DNA of 64,000 nt from DATFDN01 sp963756495 (GTDB lineage Bacteria > Pseudomonadota > Alphaproteobacteria > Acetobacterales > Acetobacteraceae), in the NCBI GenBank assembly GCA_963756495.1, contig CAVWNS010000005.1:372001-436000 (forward strand), written 5' to 3'. The notes beneath the pieces are model-generated. The model ran no database searches. It saw only the letters and a list, made by a program, of their open reading frames with translations, and had not been told where the DNA came from. Positions 26,165 through 33,691 of the stretch are shown piece after piece. The position numbers were made by a program, and so were the translations under genes. Within the stretch, counting starts at the first letter, position 1. The number at the start of each line of letters is the position of its first letter.

Positions 26165-26461
26165 TCAGTGGCCCAGAAACCGCATCGCGACCGCCAGTCC
26201 GCTGAGCGCGGCGAACAGCCCCGCCGCGAGACTGCCCGTCCAGAGCTTCAACACGGCTCGCAGCTCGCGGACCTCGTGGCCCAGCTCCAGCCGCGTCGCG
26301 GCGATGTCGTGCCGGATTTCCGCCAGATCTGCCTTGGTCGCGACGGTTTCGCTCACGGCCTGGTGCAACGCCTCGCTCAGTGCCTCTGCCTGGTCACGCG
26401 AGAACGTGGCTTCGGTTTGCAGGCGGCGGACGAAGGCGAGCTTATCGAAGACGACGGTCAT
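26165..26461 (-). CDS. DUF1640 (CCDC90-like) coiled-coil membrane protein
   Basis: This 98-residue protein has the DUF1640 layout known from bacteria and from the mitochondrial CCDC90/MCUR1 family. The N-terminal FDKLAFVRRLQTEATFSRDQAEAL (the F-D-T-x-x-x-V-x-x-L head) is followed by a coiled coil (residues about 30-70, ADLAEIRHDIAATRLEL, HEVRELRAVLKL). A C-terminal transmembrane helix ends it (SLAAGLFAALSGLAVAM). A role is not established in bacteria. The ATG at 26461 is preferred over GTG at 26467, because the AGGGGG site then has normal spacing. It is convergent with ridA, 17 bp away, and divergent from the ModE-like gene. Confidence 0.8.
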   Translation of the reverse strand: MTVVFDKLAFVRRLQTEATFSRDQAEALSEALHQAVSETVATKADLAEIRHDIAATRLELGHEVRELRAVLKLWTGSLAAGLFAALSGLAVAMRFLGH

Positions 26462-26549
26462 GGTCACCCCCTCCGCCGCTGATGTCTCACGGAGCGGCTA
26501 AGGCCGGGTTTCCCTGGCGGCTCGCCCCGGCGCGTGCTTTGCTCGCCCG

Positions 26550-26936
26550 ATGCGGCGCGTGCGCCATCCCGACCGGCTCGGCCTGCATCTGCGTGTGGTG
26601 CTGGGCGACACCGTCGCGATCGGCCCCGGCAAGGCCGAGCTGTTGCAGCGCATCGACGAGACCGGCTCGATCGCCGCCGCCGGTCGACACATGGGCATGA
26701 GCTACAAGCGCGCCTGGTCCCTCGCCGAGGAGATGAACGCCATGTTCGCCGCCCCGCTGGTGGAGGCCGCCAAGGGAGGGCCGGGCGGCGGCGGCGCCGC
26801 CCTGACCCCCCTAGGAGAGCGGGTGCTCGCCGCCTACCGCCGGCTAGAGGAGGCCGCTGCGCGGGCAGCCGCCGCCGACCTGGCCGAGCTTGCGGCCGCT
26901 CTGCGTCCGCCCGCCCGGCGCGAGCCCGCGGCATGA
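26550..26936 (+). CDS. ModE N-terminal-type winged-helix regulator
   Basis: This 128-residue DNA-binding protein matches the ModE N-terminal winged-helix (LysR-like HTH) domain: GPGKAELLQRIDETGSIAAAGRHMGMSYKRAWSLAEEMNAMF, here split into the GPGKAELLQ lead, IDETGSIAAAGRHMGMSY helix-turn-helix and KRAWSLAEEMN recognition helix. The glycine-rich wing (GGPGGGGAALTPLGERVL) is also typical. The molybdate-binding TOBE domains of full ModE are absent, so it cannot sense molybdate directly in the usual way. It overlaps the slipin gene by 4 bp. mobA is 20 kb away, so a molybdenum link is only an inference from family. Confidence 0.82.
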   Translation: MRRVRHPDRLGLHLRVVLGDTVAIGPGKAELLQRIDETGSIAAAGRHMGMSYKRAWSLAEEMNAMFAAPLVEAAKGGPGGGGAALTPLGERVLAAYRRLEEAAARAAAADLAELAAALRPPARREPAA

Positions 26937-27715
26937 TCGCGCTCGCCGTCATTCTCGTGATCATCGGCATCATCCTGATGCTCTCGGTGCGCATCGCCAC
27001 GGAATGGCAGCGCGCGGTCGTGCTGCGGCTGGGTCGGCTGCACAAAGTGAAGGGGCCGGGGCTCTATCTGCTGCTGCCGCTGATCGATCGCGCGGCGCAA
27101 GTGATCGACCTGCGCATCCAGACCAGCACGATCAGCGCCGAGCAGGCGCTGACTCGCGACACGGTGGCCGTGGGCGTCGATGCGATCGTCTTCTGGCAGG
27201 TGGCGGATGCCTCCGCCGCCGCCGTCCGCATCGCCAACTACCGCGAGGCGATCGAGCGGGTGGCGCAGACCAGCCTGCGCGAGATGATCGGCGCCTCCGA
27301 TCTCGCCCGGCTGCTGTCGGATCGCCGCTCCGCCGATGAGCAGCTGCGCGTCGTCATCGCCGAGAAGACGACGGACTGGGGGATGGCGGTGCGCAGCGTG
27401 GAGATCCGCGACGTCGCCATCCCGCGCGATCTGCAGGATGCGATGAGCCGCCAGGCACAGGCCGAACGGGAGAAGGTCGCCCGCGTTACACTCGCCTCGG
27501 CCGAGCGGGCGATCGCCGAGCAGGTTCTGGAGGCCGCGAGGCTGTACGGCTCCGATCCGATCGCGCTGAAGCTGCGGCAGATGAACCTGCTCTATGAGAT
27601 GAACAAGGATCGTGGCGCGACGGTGCTGATCCCGACCGACATGGTGGGCAGCCTGGGCGGGCTGCTTGGGGAACGCGTGGCGCCCCGCGCCGGACCGACG
27701 GCGTCGGACGGGTGA
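26933..27715 (+). CDS. Slipin / stomatin-like SPFH (Band 7) membrane protein
   Basis: This is a 260-residue SPFH-domain protein. An N-terminal hydrophobic helix (IALAVILVIIGIILML, residues 2-17) anchors it. The SPFH domain follows: RIATEWQRAVVLRLGRLHKVKGPGLYLLLPLIDRAAQ, shown here through its pieces EWQRAVVLRLGR and GPGLYLLLPLID. It then has TRDTVAVGVDAIVFWQV, YREAIERVAQTSLREMIG and the amphipathic C-terminal helices rich in Ala, Arg and Glu (SRQAQAEREKVARV). Such proteins assemble into ring-like membrane scaffolds and often work with an NfeD partner, which is not present here. It overlaps the ModE-like gene (ATGA) and the following gene (GTGA), so all three form one operon. Confidence 0.9.
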   Translation: MIALAVILVIIGIILMLSVRIATEWQRAVVLRLGRLHKVKGPGLYLLLPLIDRAAQVIDLRIQTSTISAEQALTRDTVAVGVDAIVFWQVADASAAAVRIANYREAIERVAQTSLREMIGASDLARLLSDRRSADEQLRVVIAEKTTDWGMAVRSVEIRDVAIPRDLQDAMSRQAQAEREKVARVTLASAERAIAEQVLEAARLYGSDPIALKLRQMNLLYEMNKDRGATVLIPTDMVGSLGGLLGERVAPRAGPTASDG

Positions 27716-28491
27716 GCGGCGGTGTGCTGCATGTTCCCGACCCCGAGCAGGTGGCCACCAGCAATCCATGGGCCTTCCTGCACTGGCTGGGCGCGACCGG
27801 GCGCGGCGATATCGCGGGGTGGCGGGCGCTGATCGCCTGGTCGGCGTCCGACCCGGACGGCTTCAGCGACGCCGTCGCCGCCTTCGCCTGTTTGCCCAGC
27901 GTGCCTGCGCCGCTGCTCGCGGACGACATAACGCCGCGACTGACGCTGTGCCGCGCGGACGGGACGCGGATCGGCGCCGCCCAGGTCCCGCACGCGGCCG
28001 CGCCGCTGCGCCGCGCCTGGCCGCGCGCCAGCCTGATCCGGCCGGTGGCCGAGGTGCTGTTGCACGCCGACCTGCGTCCGGACGATCGCGTGCTGGTCGC
28101 CGCCGGCCCGCCCTGGCCCTGGCTGGTCGCGCTGCGGCAGGGCACCGGGCTGGTCCTAGCCGCGCCTCCGCCCGCCGCGAAGCTGCTGGCGATGGCCTCC
28201 GAGGAGCAGGCGACGGTCCTCGTCGCGGATGCGATGGCGCTGCCCGACGCCGCCTTCCAGCGTGCCGGTCCCCGTCCGGACCTGTCCCGCCTGCGCTGCG
28301 TCATTGCCCTGGGCGGAAGTCTCGCGCCGGCGGCGCGCGCGCGCATCTACACCTGGCTGAAGGCCGATCTGTTGCTGCTGGCCCGCGCCGGGGATCGGCT
28401 GTGGGGCAGCGCGCTCGATCCGGTGCCGGCACGCGCGCTGGCACCGCTGAGCTTCTTCAGGCCGCCGCCCGCAGTCCTGTCGCCAGCTTGA
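27712..28491 (+). CDS. Incomplete, divergent acetoacetyl-CoA synthetase-like (AMP-binding) protein
   Basis: This 259-residue protein resembles only the first part of acetoacetyl-CoA/acyl-CoA synthetases. The N-terminal NPWAFLHWLGATGRGD and ALIAWSASDPDGFSDAVAAF resemble the ACAS N-terminal domain. LRPDDRVLVAAGPPWPWLVALRQGTGLVLAAP and LRCVIALGGSLAPAARARIYTWLKADL (pieces LRPDDRVLVA, LGGSLAPAAR) resemble the AMP-binding core after the P-loop. The ATP-binding YSSGTTG loop and the whole C-terminal domain with the catalytic Lys are missing, so ligase activity is not expected. The start is GTG at 27712, overlapping the slipin stop. Its last 35 bp overlap the convergent scoB. Either a degraded gene kept in frame or a regulatory/scaffold relative. 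Confidence 0.55.
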   Translation: MSGGVLHVPDPEQVATSNPWAFLHWLGATGRGDIAGWRALIAWSASDPDGFSDAVAAFACLPSVPAPLLADDITPRLTLCRADGTRIGAAQVPHAAAPLRRAWPRASLIRPVAEVLLHADLRPDDRVLVAAGPPWPWLVALRQGTGLVLAAPPPAAKLLAMASEEQATVLVADAMALPDAAFQRAGPRPDLSRLRCVIALGGSLAPAARARIYTWLKADLLLLARAGDRLWGSALDPVPARALAPLSFFRPPPAVLSPA

Positions 28492-29113
28492 AGTCCGCCT
28501 CGGTCTTCGCGCGCACCTCGTCCACGGTGACCGCGGGCGCGAGGTCGATCAGCGTTAGTGCACCCTGGGCCTTGTCCACCTCGAACACGCCGAGATCGCT
28601 GATGACCAGATCGACGATACCCGTGCCGGTCAGCGGCAGGGTGCAGCGGTGCAGCAGCTTCGGCTTGCCGCCGGCGGTGTGTTCCATCAGCACGACCACG
28701 CGCGGGACCCCGGCGACGAGGTCCATCGCCCCGCCCATTCCCTTCACCATCTTGCCGGGGATCATCCAGTTGGCGAGGTCTCCGTTCTCCGCGACCTGGA
28801 GGGCACCCAGGATGGAGATATCGATGTGGCCGCCGCGCACCATGGCGAAACTCGCGGCGCTGTCGAAGAAGCTGGTGGTCGGCAGCGCCGTCACGGTCTG
28901 CTTGCCGGCGTTGATGAGGTCGGCGTCCTCCTCGCCCTCGAACGGGAACGGGCCCATGCCGAGCATTCCGTTTTCGGAATGCAGCTGGATCGATATGCCC
29001 GCCGGGAGGTGGTTCGCGACCAGGGTCGGGATGCCGATGCCGAGATTGACGTAAAACCCGTCCTTCAGTTCGCGGGCCGCGCGGGCGGCCATCTGATCGC
29101 GTGTCCAGGCCAT
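28457..29113 (-). CDS. scoB: 3-oxoacid CoA-transferase subunit B
   Basis: SCOT moves CoA between succinyl-CoA and acetoacetate (ketone-body use); acetate-CoA relatives exist. The 218-residue B subunit begins MAWTRDQMAARAARELKDGFYVNLGIGIPTLV, recognised by DGFYVNLGIG and PTLVANHLP. The catalytic glutamate lies in HSENGMLGMGPFP (SENG, near residue 45). GGHIDISILGALQVAENGDLANW and GAMDLVAGVPRVVVLMEHT are family blocks. A GAGGAGGG site is 8 bases before the ATG. It follows scoA by 14 bp and forms the usual AB pair. Its 3' end overlaps the AACS-like gene by 35 bp in the opposite direction. Confidence 0.93.
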   Translation of the reverse strand: MAWTRDQMAARAARELKDGFYVNLGIGIPTLVANHLPAGISIQLHSENGMLGMGPFPFEGEEDADLINAGKQTVTALPTTSFFDSAASFAMVRGGHIDISILGALQVAENGDLANWMIPGKMVKGMGGAMDLVAGVPRVVVLMEHTAGGKPKLLHRCTLPLTGTGIVDLVISDLGVFEVDKAQGALTLIDLAPAVTVDEVRAKTEADFKLATGLRAAA

Positions 29114-29127
29114 GTGTTCCGCCCTCC

Positions 29128-29838
29128 TCAGCCGGTCCGCGCCCGCACGGTGCGCTGTTCGATCCGCTTGTCCAGCGAACCCAACTTGACGATCCTGTCA
29201 ACGAATATCCCGGGCGTGACGATGTGGTCGGGATCGAGCGCGCCGGGTTCGACGAGTTCCTCCACCTCGACCACGGTCACCTCGGCGGCGGTCGCCATGA
29301 TCGGATTGAAGTTCCGGGCGGTCTTCCGATACACGAGGTTGCCCTCCGGGTCCGCCTTCCAGGCGTGGATCACAGCAAGGTCGGCGCGCAGCCCGCGCTC
29401 TAGCACGTAGGTGCGGCCGTCGAATTCCTTGGTCTCCTTGCCCTCGGCGATCTGCGTCCCGGCGCCGGTCGCGGTGTAGAAGCCGGGGATGCCCGCCCCG
29501 CCGGCGCGGATGCGCTCGGCCAGCGTGCCTTGCGGATTGAACTCGATCTCCAGCTCGCCGGCCAGGTACTGCCGGGCGAAGGTGGCGTTCTCGCCGACAT
29601 AGGAGCTGATCATCTTGCGGATTTGCCGGGTCTGCAGGAGCAGTCCCAGACCCGCATCATCGATGCCGGCGTTGTTGGAGACGACCGTCAGGCCGGTGGT
29701 GCCGGTGTCGCGGAGCGCCTCGATCAGCGCGGCCGGGATGCCGCACAGGCCGAAGCCCCCGGACATGATGGTCATGCCGTCCCGCAGCACGCCGGCCATC
29801 GCCGCGCGCGCGTCCGGGTAAATCTTGTTCACCGCCAT
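29128..29838 (-). CDS. scoA: 3-oxoacid CoA-transferase subunit A
   Basis: This is the 236-residue A subunit of the SCOT pair. The start MAVNKIYPDARAAMAGVLRDGM leads to the GFGLCGIPAALIEAL motif (glycine-rich CoA-binding loop). Further blocks are TVVSNNAGIDDAGLG, KMISSYVGENATFARQYL, GAGIPGFYTATGAGT and ARNFNPIMATAAEVTVVEVEELVE. The start at 29838 is supported by an AGGAGGG site 6 bases upstream. It shares a 118-bp divergent region with phaB, so CoA transfer and acetoacetyl-CoA reduction may be coregulated, though no operator was identified. Confidence 0.93.
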   Translation of the reverse strand: MAVNKIYPDARAAMAGVLRDGMTIMSGGFGLCGIPAALIEALRDTGTTGLTVVSNNAGIDDAGLGLLLQTRQIRKMISSYVGENATFARQYLAGELEIEFNPQGTLAERIRAGGAGIPGFYTATGAGTQIAEGKETKEFDGRTYVLERGLRADLAVIHAWKADPEGNLVYRKTARNFNPIMATAAEVTVVEVEELVEPGALDPDHIVTPGIFVDRIVKLGSLDKRIEQRTVRARTG

Positions 29839-29956
29839 GGGAACCCTCCTGCGCGGTGGCAAGTTGCCATCGGAGAGAGGCGGTCACAAGCCGTCTCCCG
29901 CCCTGCCGCGCAGGGTGCTAGCCTGGGTTCAATGGTCAACCGGGGAGGGATCGAAC

Positions 29957-30680
29957 ATGGCACGAGTGGCGCTTGTGACGGGCGGGACCCGCGGAATCGG
30001 TGCGGCAATCAGTAAGGCACTGAGCGCGCAGGATCGCACCGTCGTGGCCACCTACGCCGGCAACGACGAGGCCGCGAGGGCCTTCGCCGGCGAGACCGGC
30101 TTGAAGGTGATGCGCTTCGATGCCGGCGACTTCGCCCAGTGTCAGGAGGCGGTGCAGCGCATCACCGCCGAGCTGGGACCAGTCGAAATCCTGGTGAACA
30201 ACGCCGGAATAACGCGCGATGGCACGCTCGCCCGCATGTCGCGCGAGATGTGGGACGCGGTGGTCGACACCAATCTCGGCTCCTGCTTCAACCTGTGCAA
30301 GCTGACCTGGGACGGCATGCGGGAGAAGAAGTTTGGCCGCATCGTCAATATCGGCAGCATCAACGGCCAGGCCGGCCAGTACGGGCAGGTGAACTATGCC
30401 GCCGCGAAATCCGGCATCCATGGGTTCACCAAGGCCCTGGCGCAGGAAGGGGCGCGCTTCGGCATCACCGTGAACGCCATCGCACCCGGCTACGTGGATA
30501 CCGAAATGGTGCGCGCCGTTCCGGCCGATGTGTTGCAAAAGATCGTCGCCCGCATCCCCATGGGCCGGCTCGGCCGGGCGGAGGACATTGCCCGCGGCAT
30601 CGTCTTCCTGACCGCGGACAATGCAGACTTCATCACCGGCAGCACCATGTCGATCAACGGCGGGCAGCACATGTACCTGA
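29957..30680 (+). CDS. phaB: Acetoacetyl-CoA reductase, natural stop probably lost by one extra base at 30677
   Basis: PhaB reduces acetoacetyl-CoA to (R)-3-hydroxybutyryl-CoA with NADPH, the second step of PHB synthesis. It is a classical SDR: TGGTRGIG cofactor loop (residues 8-15), NNAGIT, Ser (IGSINGQAGQ) and YAAAKSG (Tyr-x-x-x-Lys). ITVNAIAPGYVDTEM and GSTMSINGGQHMY are PhaB hallmarks. As written the frame continues 36 Arg-rich residues to 30787, into the antisense of fkbM. Removing one C at 30677 (TACCTGA to TACTGA) gives a stop right after QHMY and a normal 240-residue protein. The annotated end uses that stop. A GGGGAGGGA ribosome site precedes the ATG. Confidence 0.9.
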
Positions 30681-30713
30681 GGGCTCCACAAGCGCGCCGA
30701 AAGCCGCAGGCAG

Positions 30714-31481
30714 CTAAAGGCTTTCGGCGCGACAGAGCACGCAGTCCACCTCGAAGAGATCGACGCCGAGGAACTCGACAGGGATGAAGTTGCTGACGAT
30801 GAACCCGCGCGCGCGCATGAAGCCAAGCGCTTCCTCGATGGTCCAGACATCGTCGTAGAGATGCCGGATCGGCAACTCAATTACCACGCCGCAACAGCGT
30901 GCCAGGACCTGTTCGCCGCCGAGCAGGACATTGCGCTCGTAGCCCTGCGTGTCGCTTTTCAGCAGGCACCGTCCGAGATCGATATCCTGGAGCACGCCGT
31001 CCAGCCGGCGCAGCTTGACCGTCTCCTCGCGAACCGTGCGTGTCTCGGCGATGGGCTCCGCTTCGCGCGAGAGGCGCTTGAGGGAACTGAACACGGTGTT
31101 GGAGGACACGTGGATCGCGGCGTCCGCGTCGCGCTCGCCGATCCCCATGGGCTTTGTCTCCCAGGGTGGGAACTCTTCCGCCGCCTTCTGCAGCTTTTGG
31201 TAGGCTTGCGACAGCGGCTCGAAGGAGATGATGCGCCCCTGATAGCCCGCGTGACGGAGCGCCATCCCGAACTGGCCTTCATTGGCGCCGATGTCGAGCA
31301 CAAGGTCGATGTCGCGAGAGGCGACGAAATCCATCAGCGTCTTGTGCCGGGACGTCCGTACCAGGCGCGCGCCTGCCCTGCCGAGCCCGGACTGGAGGAG
31401 CTGGCGCGGGACAGTGTGGAGCGGACCACGCCAGCGAGCGAGCCGCGCGAAGCCCGCGAAGTTTAACGGAAGTGCTTGCAT
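30714..31481 (-). CDS. FkbM family methyltransferase
   Basis: This 255-residue SAM-dependent methyltransferase contains the FkbM hallmark VLDIGANEGQFGMALRHAG (SAM motif I, near residue 61), IISFEPLSQAYQKL (motif II, acidic EP) and LLKSDTQGYERNVLLGG (the LKxDxxGxE motif). It ends with an EALGFMRARGFIV-type tail. FkbM enzymes methylate hydroxyls of sugars or secondary metabolites; the acceptor is unknown here. It sits 8 bp downstream of the lactonase-like gene on the same strand, so they may be cotranscribed. Its 3' end lies 33 bp from the corrected phaB stop. Confidence 0.87.
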   Translation of the reverse strand: MQALPLNFAGFARLARWRGPLHTVPRQLLQSGLGRAGARLVRTSRHKTLMDFVASRDIDLVLDIGANEGQFGMALRHAGYQGRIISFEPLSQAYQKLQKAAEEFPPWETKPMGIGERDADAAIHVSSNTVFSSLKRLSREAEPIAETRTVREETVKLRRLDGVLQDIDLGRCLLKSDTQGYERNVLLGGEQVLARCCGVVIELPIRHLYDDVWTIEEALGFMRARGFIVSNFIPVEFLGVDLFEVDCVLCRAESL

Positions 31482-31489
31482 GGCTCGCC

Positions 31490-32362
31490 TTAGCGTAGCC
31501 CCCTCGGCGGGGGTGTCACAATCACGTCGGCGCCGGCCGGCCGGCCGTTGAGCATCCTCACGTCGTCCGGCGGCACGTCAAGTCGCACGATCACGCCCTC
31601 CAGGTCCGGCCGGGGGCACGGATAGCGCTGCATGACGAGCGGATCGTGACCGGGGATGATATGCCCGGCACTCGGAGCGGCCGCGCGCAGTCGGTCGAAG
31701 CCTTCCAGCATCTGGCCGATATGGAACGCCGTGGTGAAGGGCCGCTCCGTATCCATGTTCTCATAATAGTGACTGACGTCCGAGGCGACCACCACCCAGC
31801 CGCGCGGCGTGTGCACGCGCACGAATTGCAGCCCGGCGGAGTGGCCCGGCGCGGGGTGCAGTTCAATACCGGGCGCCAGGTCGTGGCGGCCGTCATGCAG
31901 CCACACGCGGCGCGCATAGTTCAGCCGCACGATGCCGACCACGTCCTCGACCTCGAAGGAGTGCGCAAGCTGCCGGTAGCGCATGTAGCGGCCGACGGCG
32001 TAGTGCAGCTCGGGCTCTTGAAGGTGGAAGCGCGCACGCGGGAAGCGATGGAAGTTGCCGACATGGTCGTAGTGCAGATGCGTGAGCACCACATCGTCGA
32101 TCGCCTCGGCATCGATCCCGAGCAGCCCAAGCGCGTCCACGGGACATCGCAGGAAACGGCGCTGACGTTTGCGTGCGGTCTCTTCGGTGAAGCCGACATC
32201 GATCACCACGGCGCGCCCGGCGCCGCGGGCGAGCCATACGAAATAGTCCATCGGCATCGGCGCATCGTGCGGATCGCCGCCGATGAAGTGATCTCCCCGA
32301 CGCGCATCGCGGGTGGCGTAGCAAATCGCGAACAGCTCGTATTCGGGCAGCGCGGCGGGCAT
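31490..32362 (-). CDS. Metallo-beta-lactamase fold N-acyl-homoserine-lactonase-like hydrolase
   Basis: This 290-residue MBL-fold hydrolase has the dizinc motif HLHYDH (residues 95-100, in VVLTHLHYDHVGNF). Further metal ligands lie in APGHSAGLQF (His), VVASDVSHYYEN (Asp) and HIIPGHDPLV (His). The order and the N-terminal YELFAICYATR and DYFVWLARGAGRAVVIDVGF strands resemble AiiA/AttM-type AHL lactonases, which break quorum-sensing signals, but lactonase substrates vary. It lacks a signal peptide, so it is cytoplasmic. A GGGAG site is 6 bases before the ATG. The 5' side faces the Pho-box-like site of pstS. Confidence 0.85.
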   Translation of the reverse strand: MPAALPEYELFAICYATRDARRGDHFIGGDPHDAPMPMDYFVWLARGAGRAVVIDVGFTEETARKRQRRFLRCPVDALGLLGIDAEAIDDVVLTHLHYDHVGNFHRFPRARFHLQEPELHYAVGRYMRYRQLAHSFEVEDVVGIVRLNYARRVWLHDGRHDLAPGIELHPAPGHSAGLQFVRVHTPRGWVVVASDVSHYYENMDTERPFTTAFHIGQMLEGFDRLRAAAPSAGHIIPGHDPLVMQRYPCPRPDLEGVIVRLDVPPDDVRMLNGRPAGADVIVTPPPRGLR

Positions 32363-32399
32363 GTCGTCTCCCTTTATCCGGGGCGGCAGAGTGTGCGCC

Positions 32400-32417
32400 G
32401 TTTCATCGAATTGTCAC
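32400..32417 (+). promoter_or_regulatory. Pho-box-like direct repeat upstream of pstS
   Basis: Two 7-bp half-sites, GTTTCAT and TTGTCAC, are separated by 4 bp, giving the 11-bp spacing of a PhoB binding site (consensus CTGTCAT-N4-CTGTCAT). Each half matches 5 of 7 consensus bases. It lies 162 bp before the pstS start and 38 bp before the start of the divergent lactonase-like gene, so phosphate limitation could control either. It is the only such match noticed in this intergenic region. No second tandem box was found. Confidence 0.45.
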
Positions 32418-32578
32418 TGGCCTTGCCCGCCTCGACCCATACGGTGTGGCCGCGCTCGGGCGGCCCCGCCCGGCCGGCTTGCCCTGTTCCCCGCAGTTGA
32501 CGCCATCCGGCCACGATGCCGTCGTTTCCATGGTCCGTCATTCCCATGCTTCCGTCATTCATCGAGTGGAGGTCAGCC

Positions 32579-33688
32579 TTGTCGATCAGCAGCAGCGGAC
32601 GCGGTCGGGCCGCGCGCATGAGCCGCCGTGTCGTCATCGCCGGCGCGCTCGGCGCCGCCTGCCTCGCGGCCGGCGGGCTCGGCATCACCCCGGCCCGCGC
32701 CGCCGCCCACATCATCGAGACCGGGTCGAGCCTGCTCTATCCGCTGTTCAACCTGTGGATCCCTACTTACACAAAGACGCGTCCTGGGGTGCAGATCACG
32801 CCGCAGAGCACGGGCAGCGGTACCGGCATCTCCCAGGCGATCGACGGCACGGCGCAGATCGGCGCATCCGACGCCTATCTGAGCAACGCCCTGGCCAAGC
32901 AGCATCCGGGCATGCTGAACATCCCGCTCGCGATCTCCAGCCAGATGGTGAACTACAATCTTCCGGGCATGAACGATCAGCATCTGAAACTGAGCGGCCC
33001 GGCGCTGGCGGCGATCTATCAGGGCAAGGTCACGTCCTGGGATGATCCGGTGCTCGCCAAGCTCAACCCCGAGATGAAGCTGCCGCACAACCCGATCGTT
33101 GCCGTGCACCGCACGGACGGGTCGGGCGACACGTTCATCTTCACCCAGTATCTCGCGGCGAGCACGCCGGACTGGCAGAAGACCCTGAGTTACGGCACCA
33201 CGATCAGCTGGCCGCCGACGCAGGGCGGGCTGGGCGCGGAGGGCAATCCGGGGATGGTCAACGCGCTGAAGAATAACCCGTATTCGATCGCCTATATCGG
33301 CATCAGCTTCAGGAACGCGATCGAGCAGGCCAAGCTCGGCGAGGCCGCGCTGGAGAACAAGGACGGCAAGTTCGTCCTGGCGGCCCCGCAGACGGTCAAC
33401 GCCGCCGCCGCGAACTTCGTCTCCAATACGCCGGCCGATGAGCGGATCAGCCTGATCTTCGCGCCGGGTCCGGACTCCTATCCGATCATCAACTACGAAT
33501 ATGCGATCGTGAACGCACAGCAGGCGGACGCGGCCACCGCGAACGAGTTGAGGGATTTTCTGTCTTGGGCTATCAGCCCGACCGGCGGCAACCAGCCGCA
33601 CTACCTGGACCAAGTGGAATTCGTGGCGCTGCCGGAGAGCGTGTCGAAGCTGAGCACCGCGCAAATCGCCAGGATCGGGGCAAAGTAG
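32579..33688 (+). CDS. pstS: Phosphate ABC transporter, periplasmic binding protein
   Basis: PstS binds phosphate in the periplasm and delivers it to PstCA. The annotated start is TTG at 32579 with a GGAGG site 6 bases away; upstream in-frame codons lack one. Residues 14-43 are a signal peptide with a twin Arg (MSRRVVIAGALGAACLAAGG), followed by cleavage near ARAAA. The mature protein shows phosphate-binding loops ETGSSLLYPLFNLW, STGSGTGISQAIDG, and the anion-binding HRTDGSGDTFIFTQYL. Length is 369 residues. pstC follows after 3 bp. The Tat-like signal is notable, as most PstS use Sec; it is weak evidence only. Confidence 0.92.
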   Translation: MSISSSGRGRAARMSRRVVIAGALGAACLAAGGLGITPARAAAHIIETGSSLLYPLFNLWIPTYTKTRPGVQITPQSTGSGTGISQAIDGTAQIGASDAYLSNALAKQHPGMLNIPLAISSQMVNYNLPGMNDQHLKLSGPALAAIYQGKVTSWDDPVLAKLNPEMKLPHNPIVAVHRTDGSGDTFIFTQYLAASTPDWQKTLSYGTTISWPPTQGGLGAEGNPGMVNALKNNPYSIAYIGISFRNAIEQAKLGEAALENKDGKFVLAAPQTVNAAAANFVSNTPADERISLIFAPGPDSYPIINYEYAIVNAQQADAATANELRDFLSWAISPTGGNQPHYLDQVEFVALPESVSKLSTAQIARIGAK

Positions 33689-33691
33689 CCC

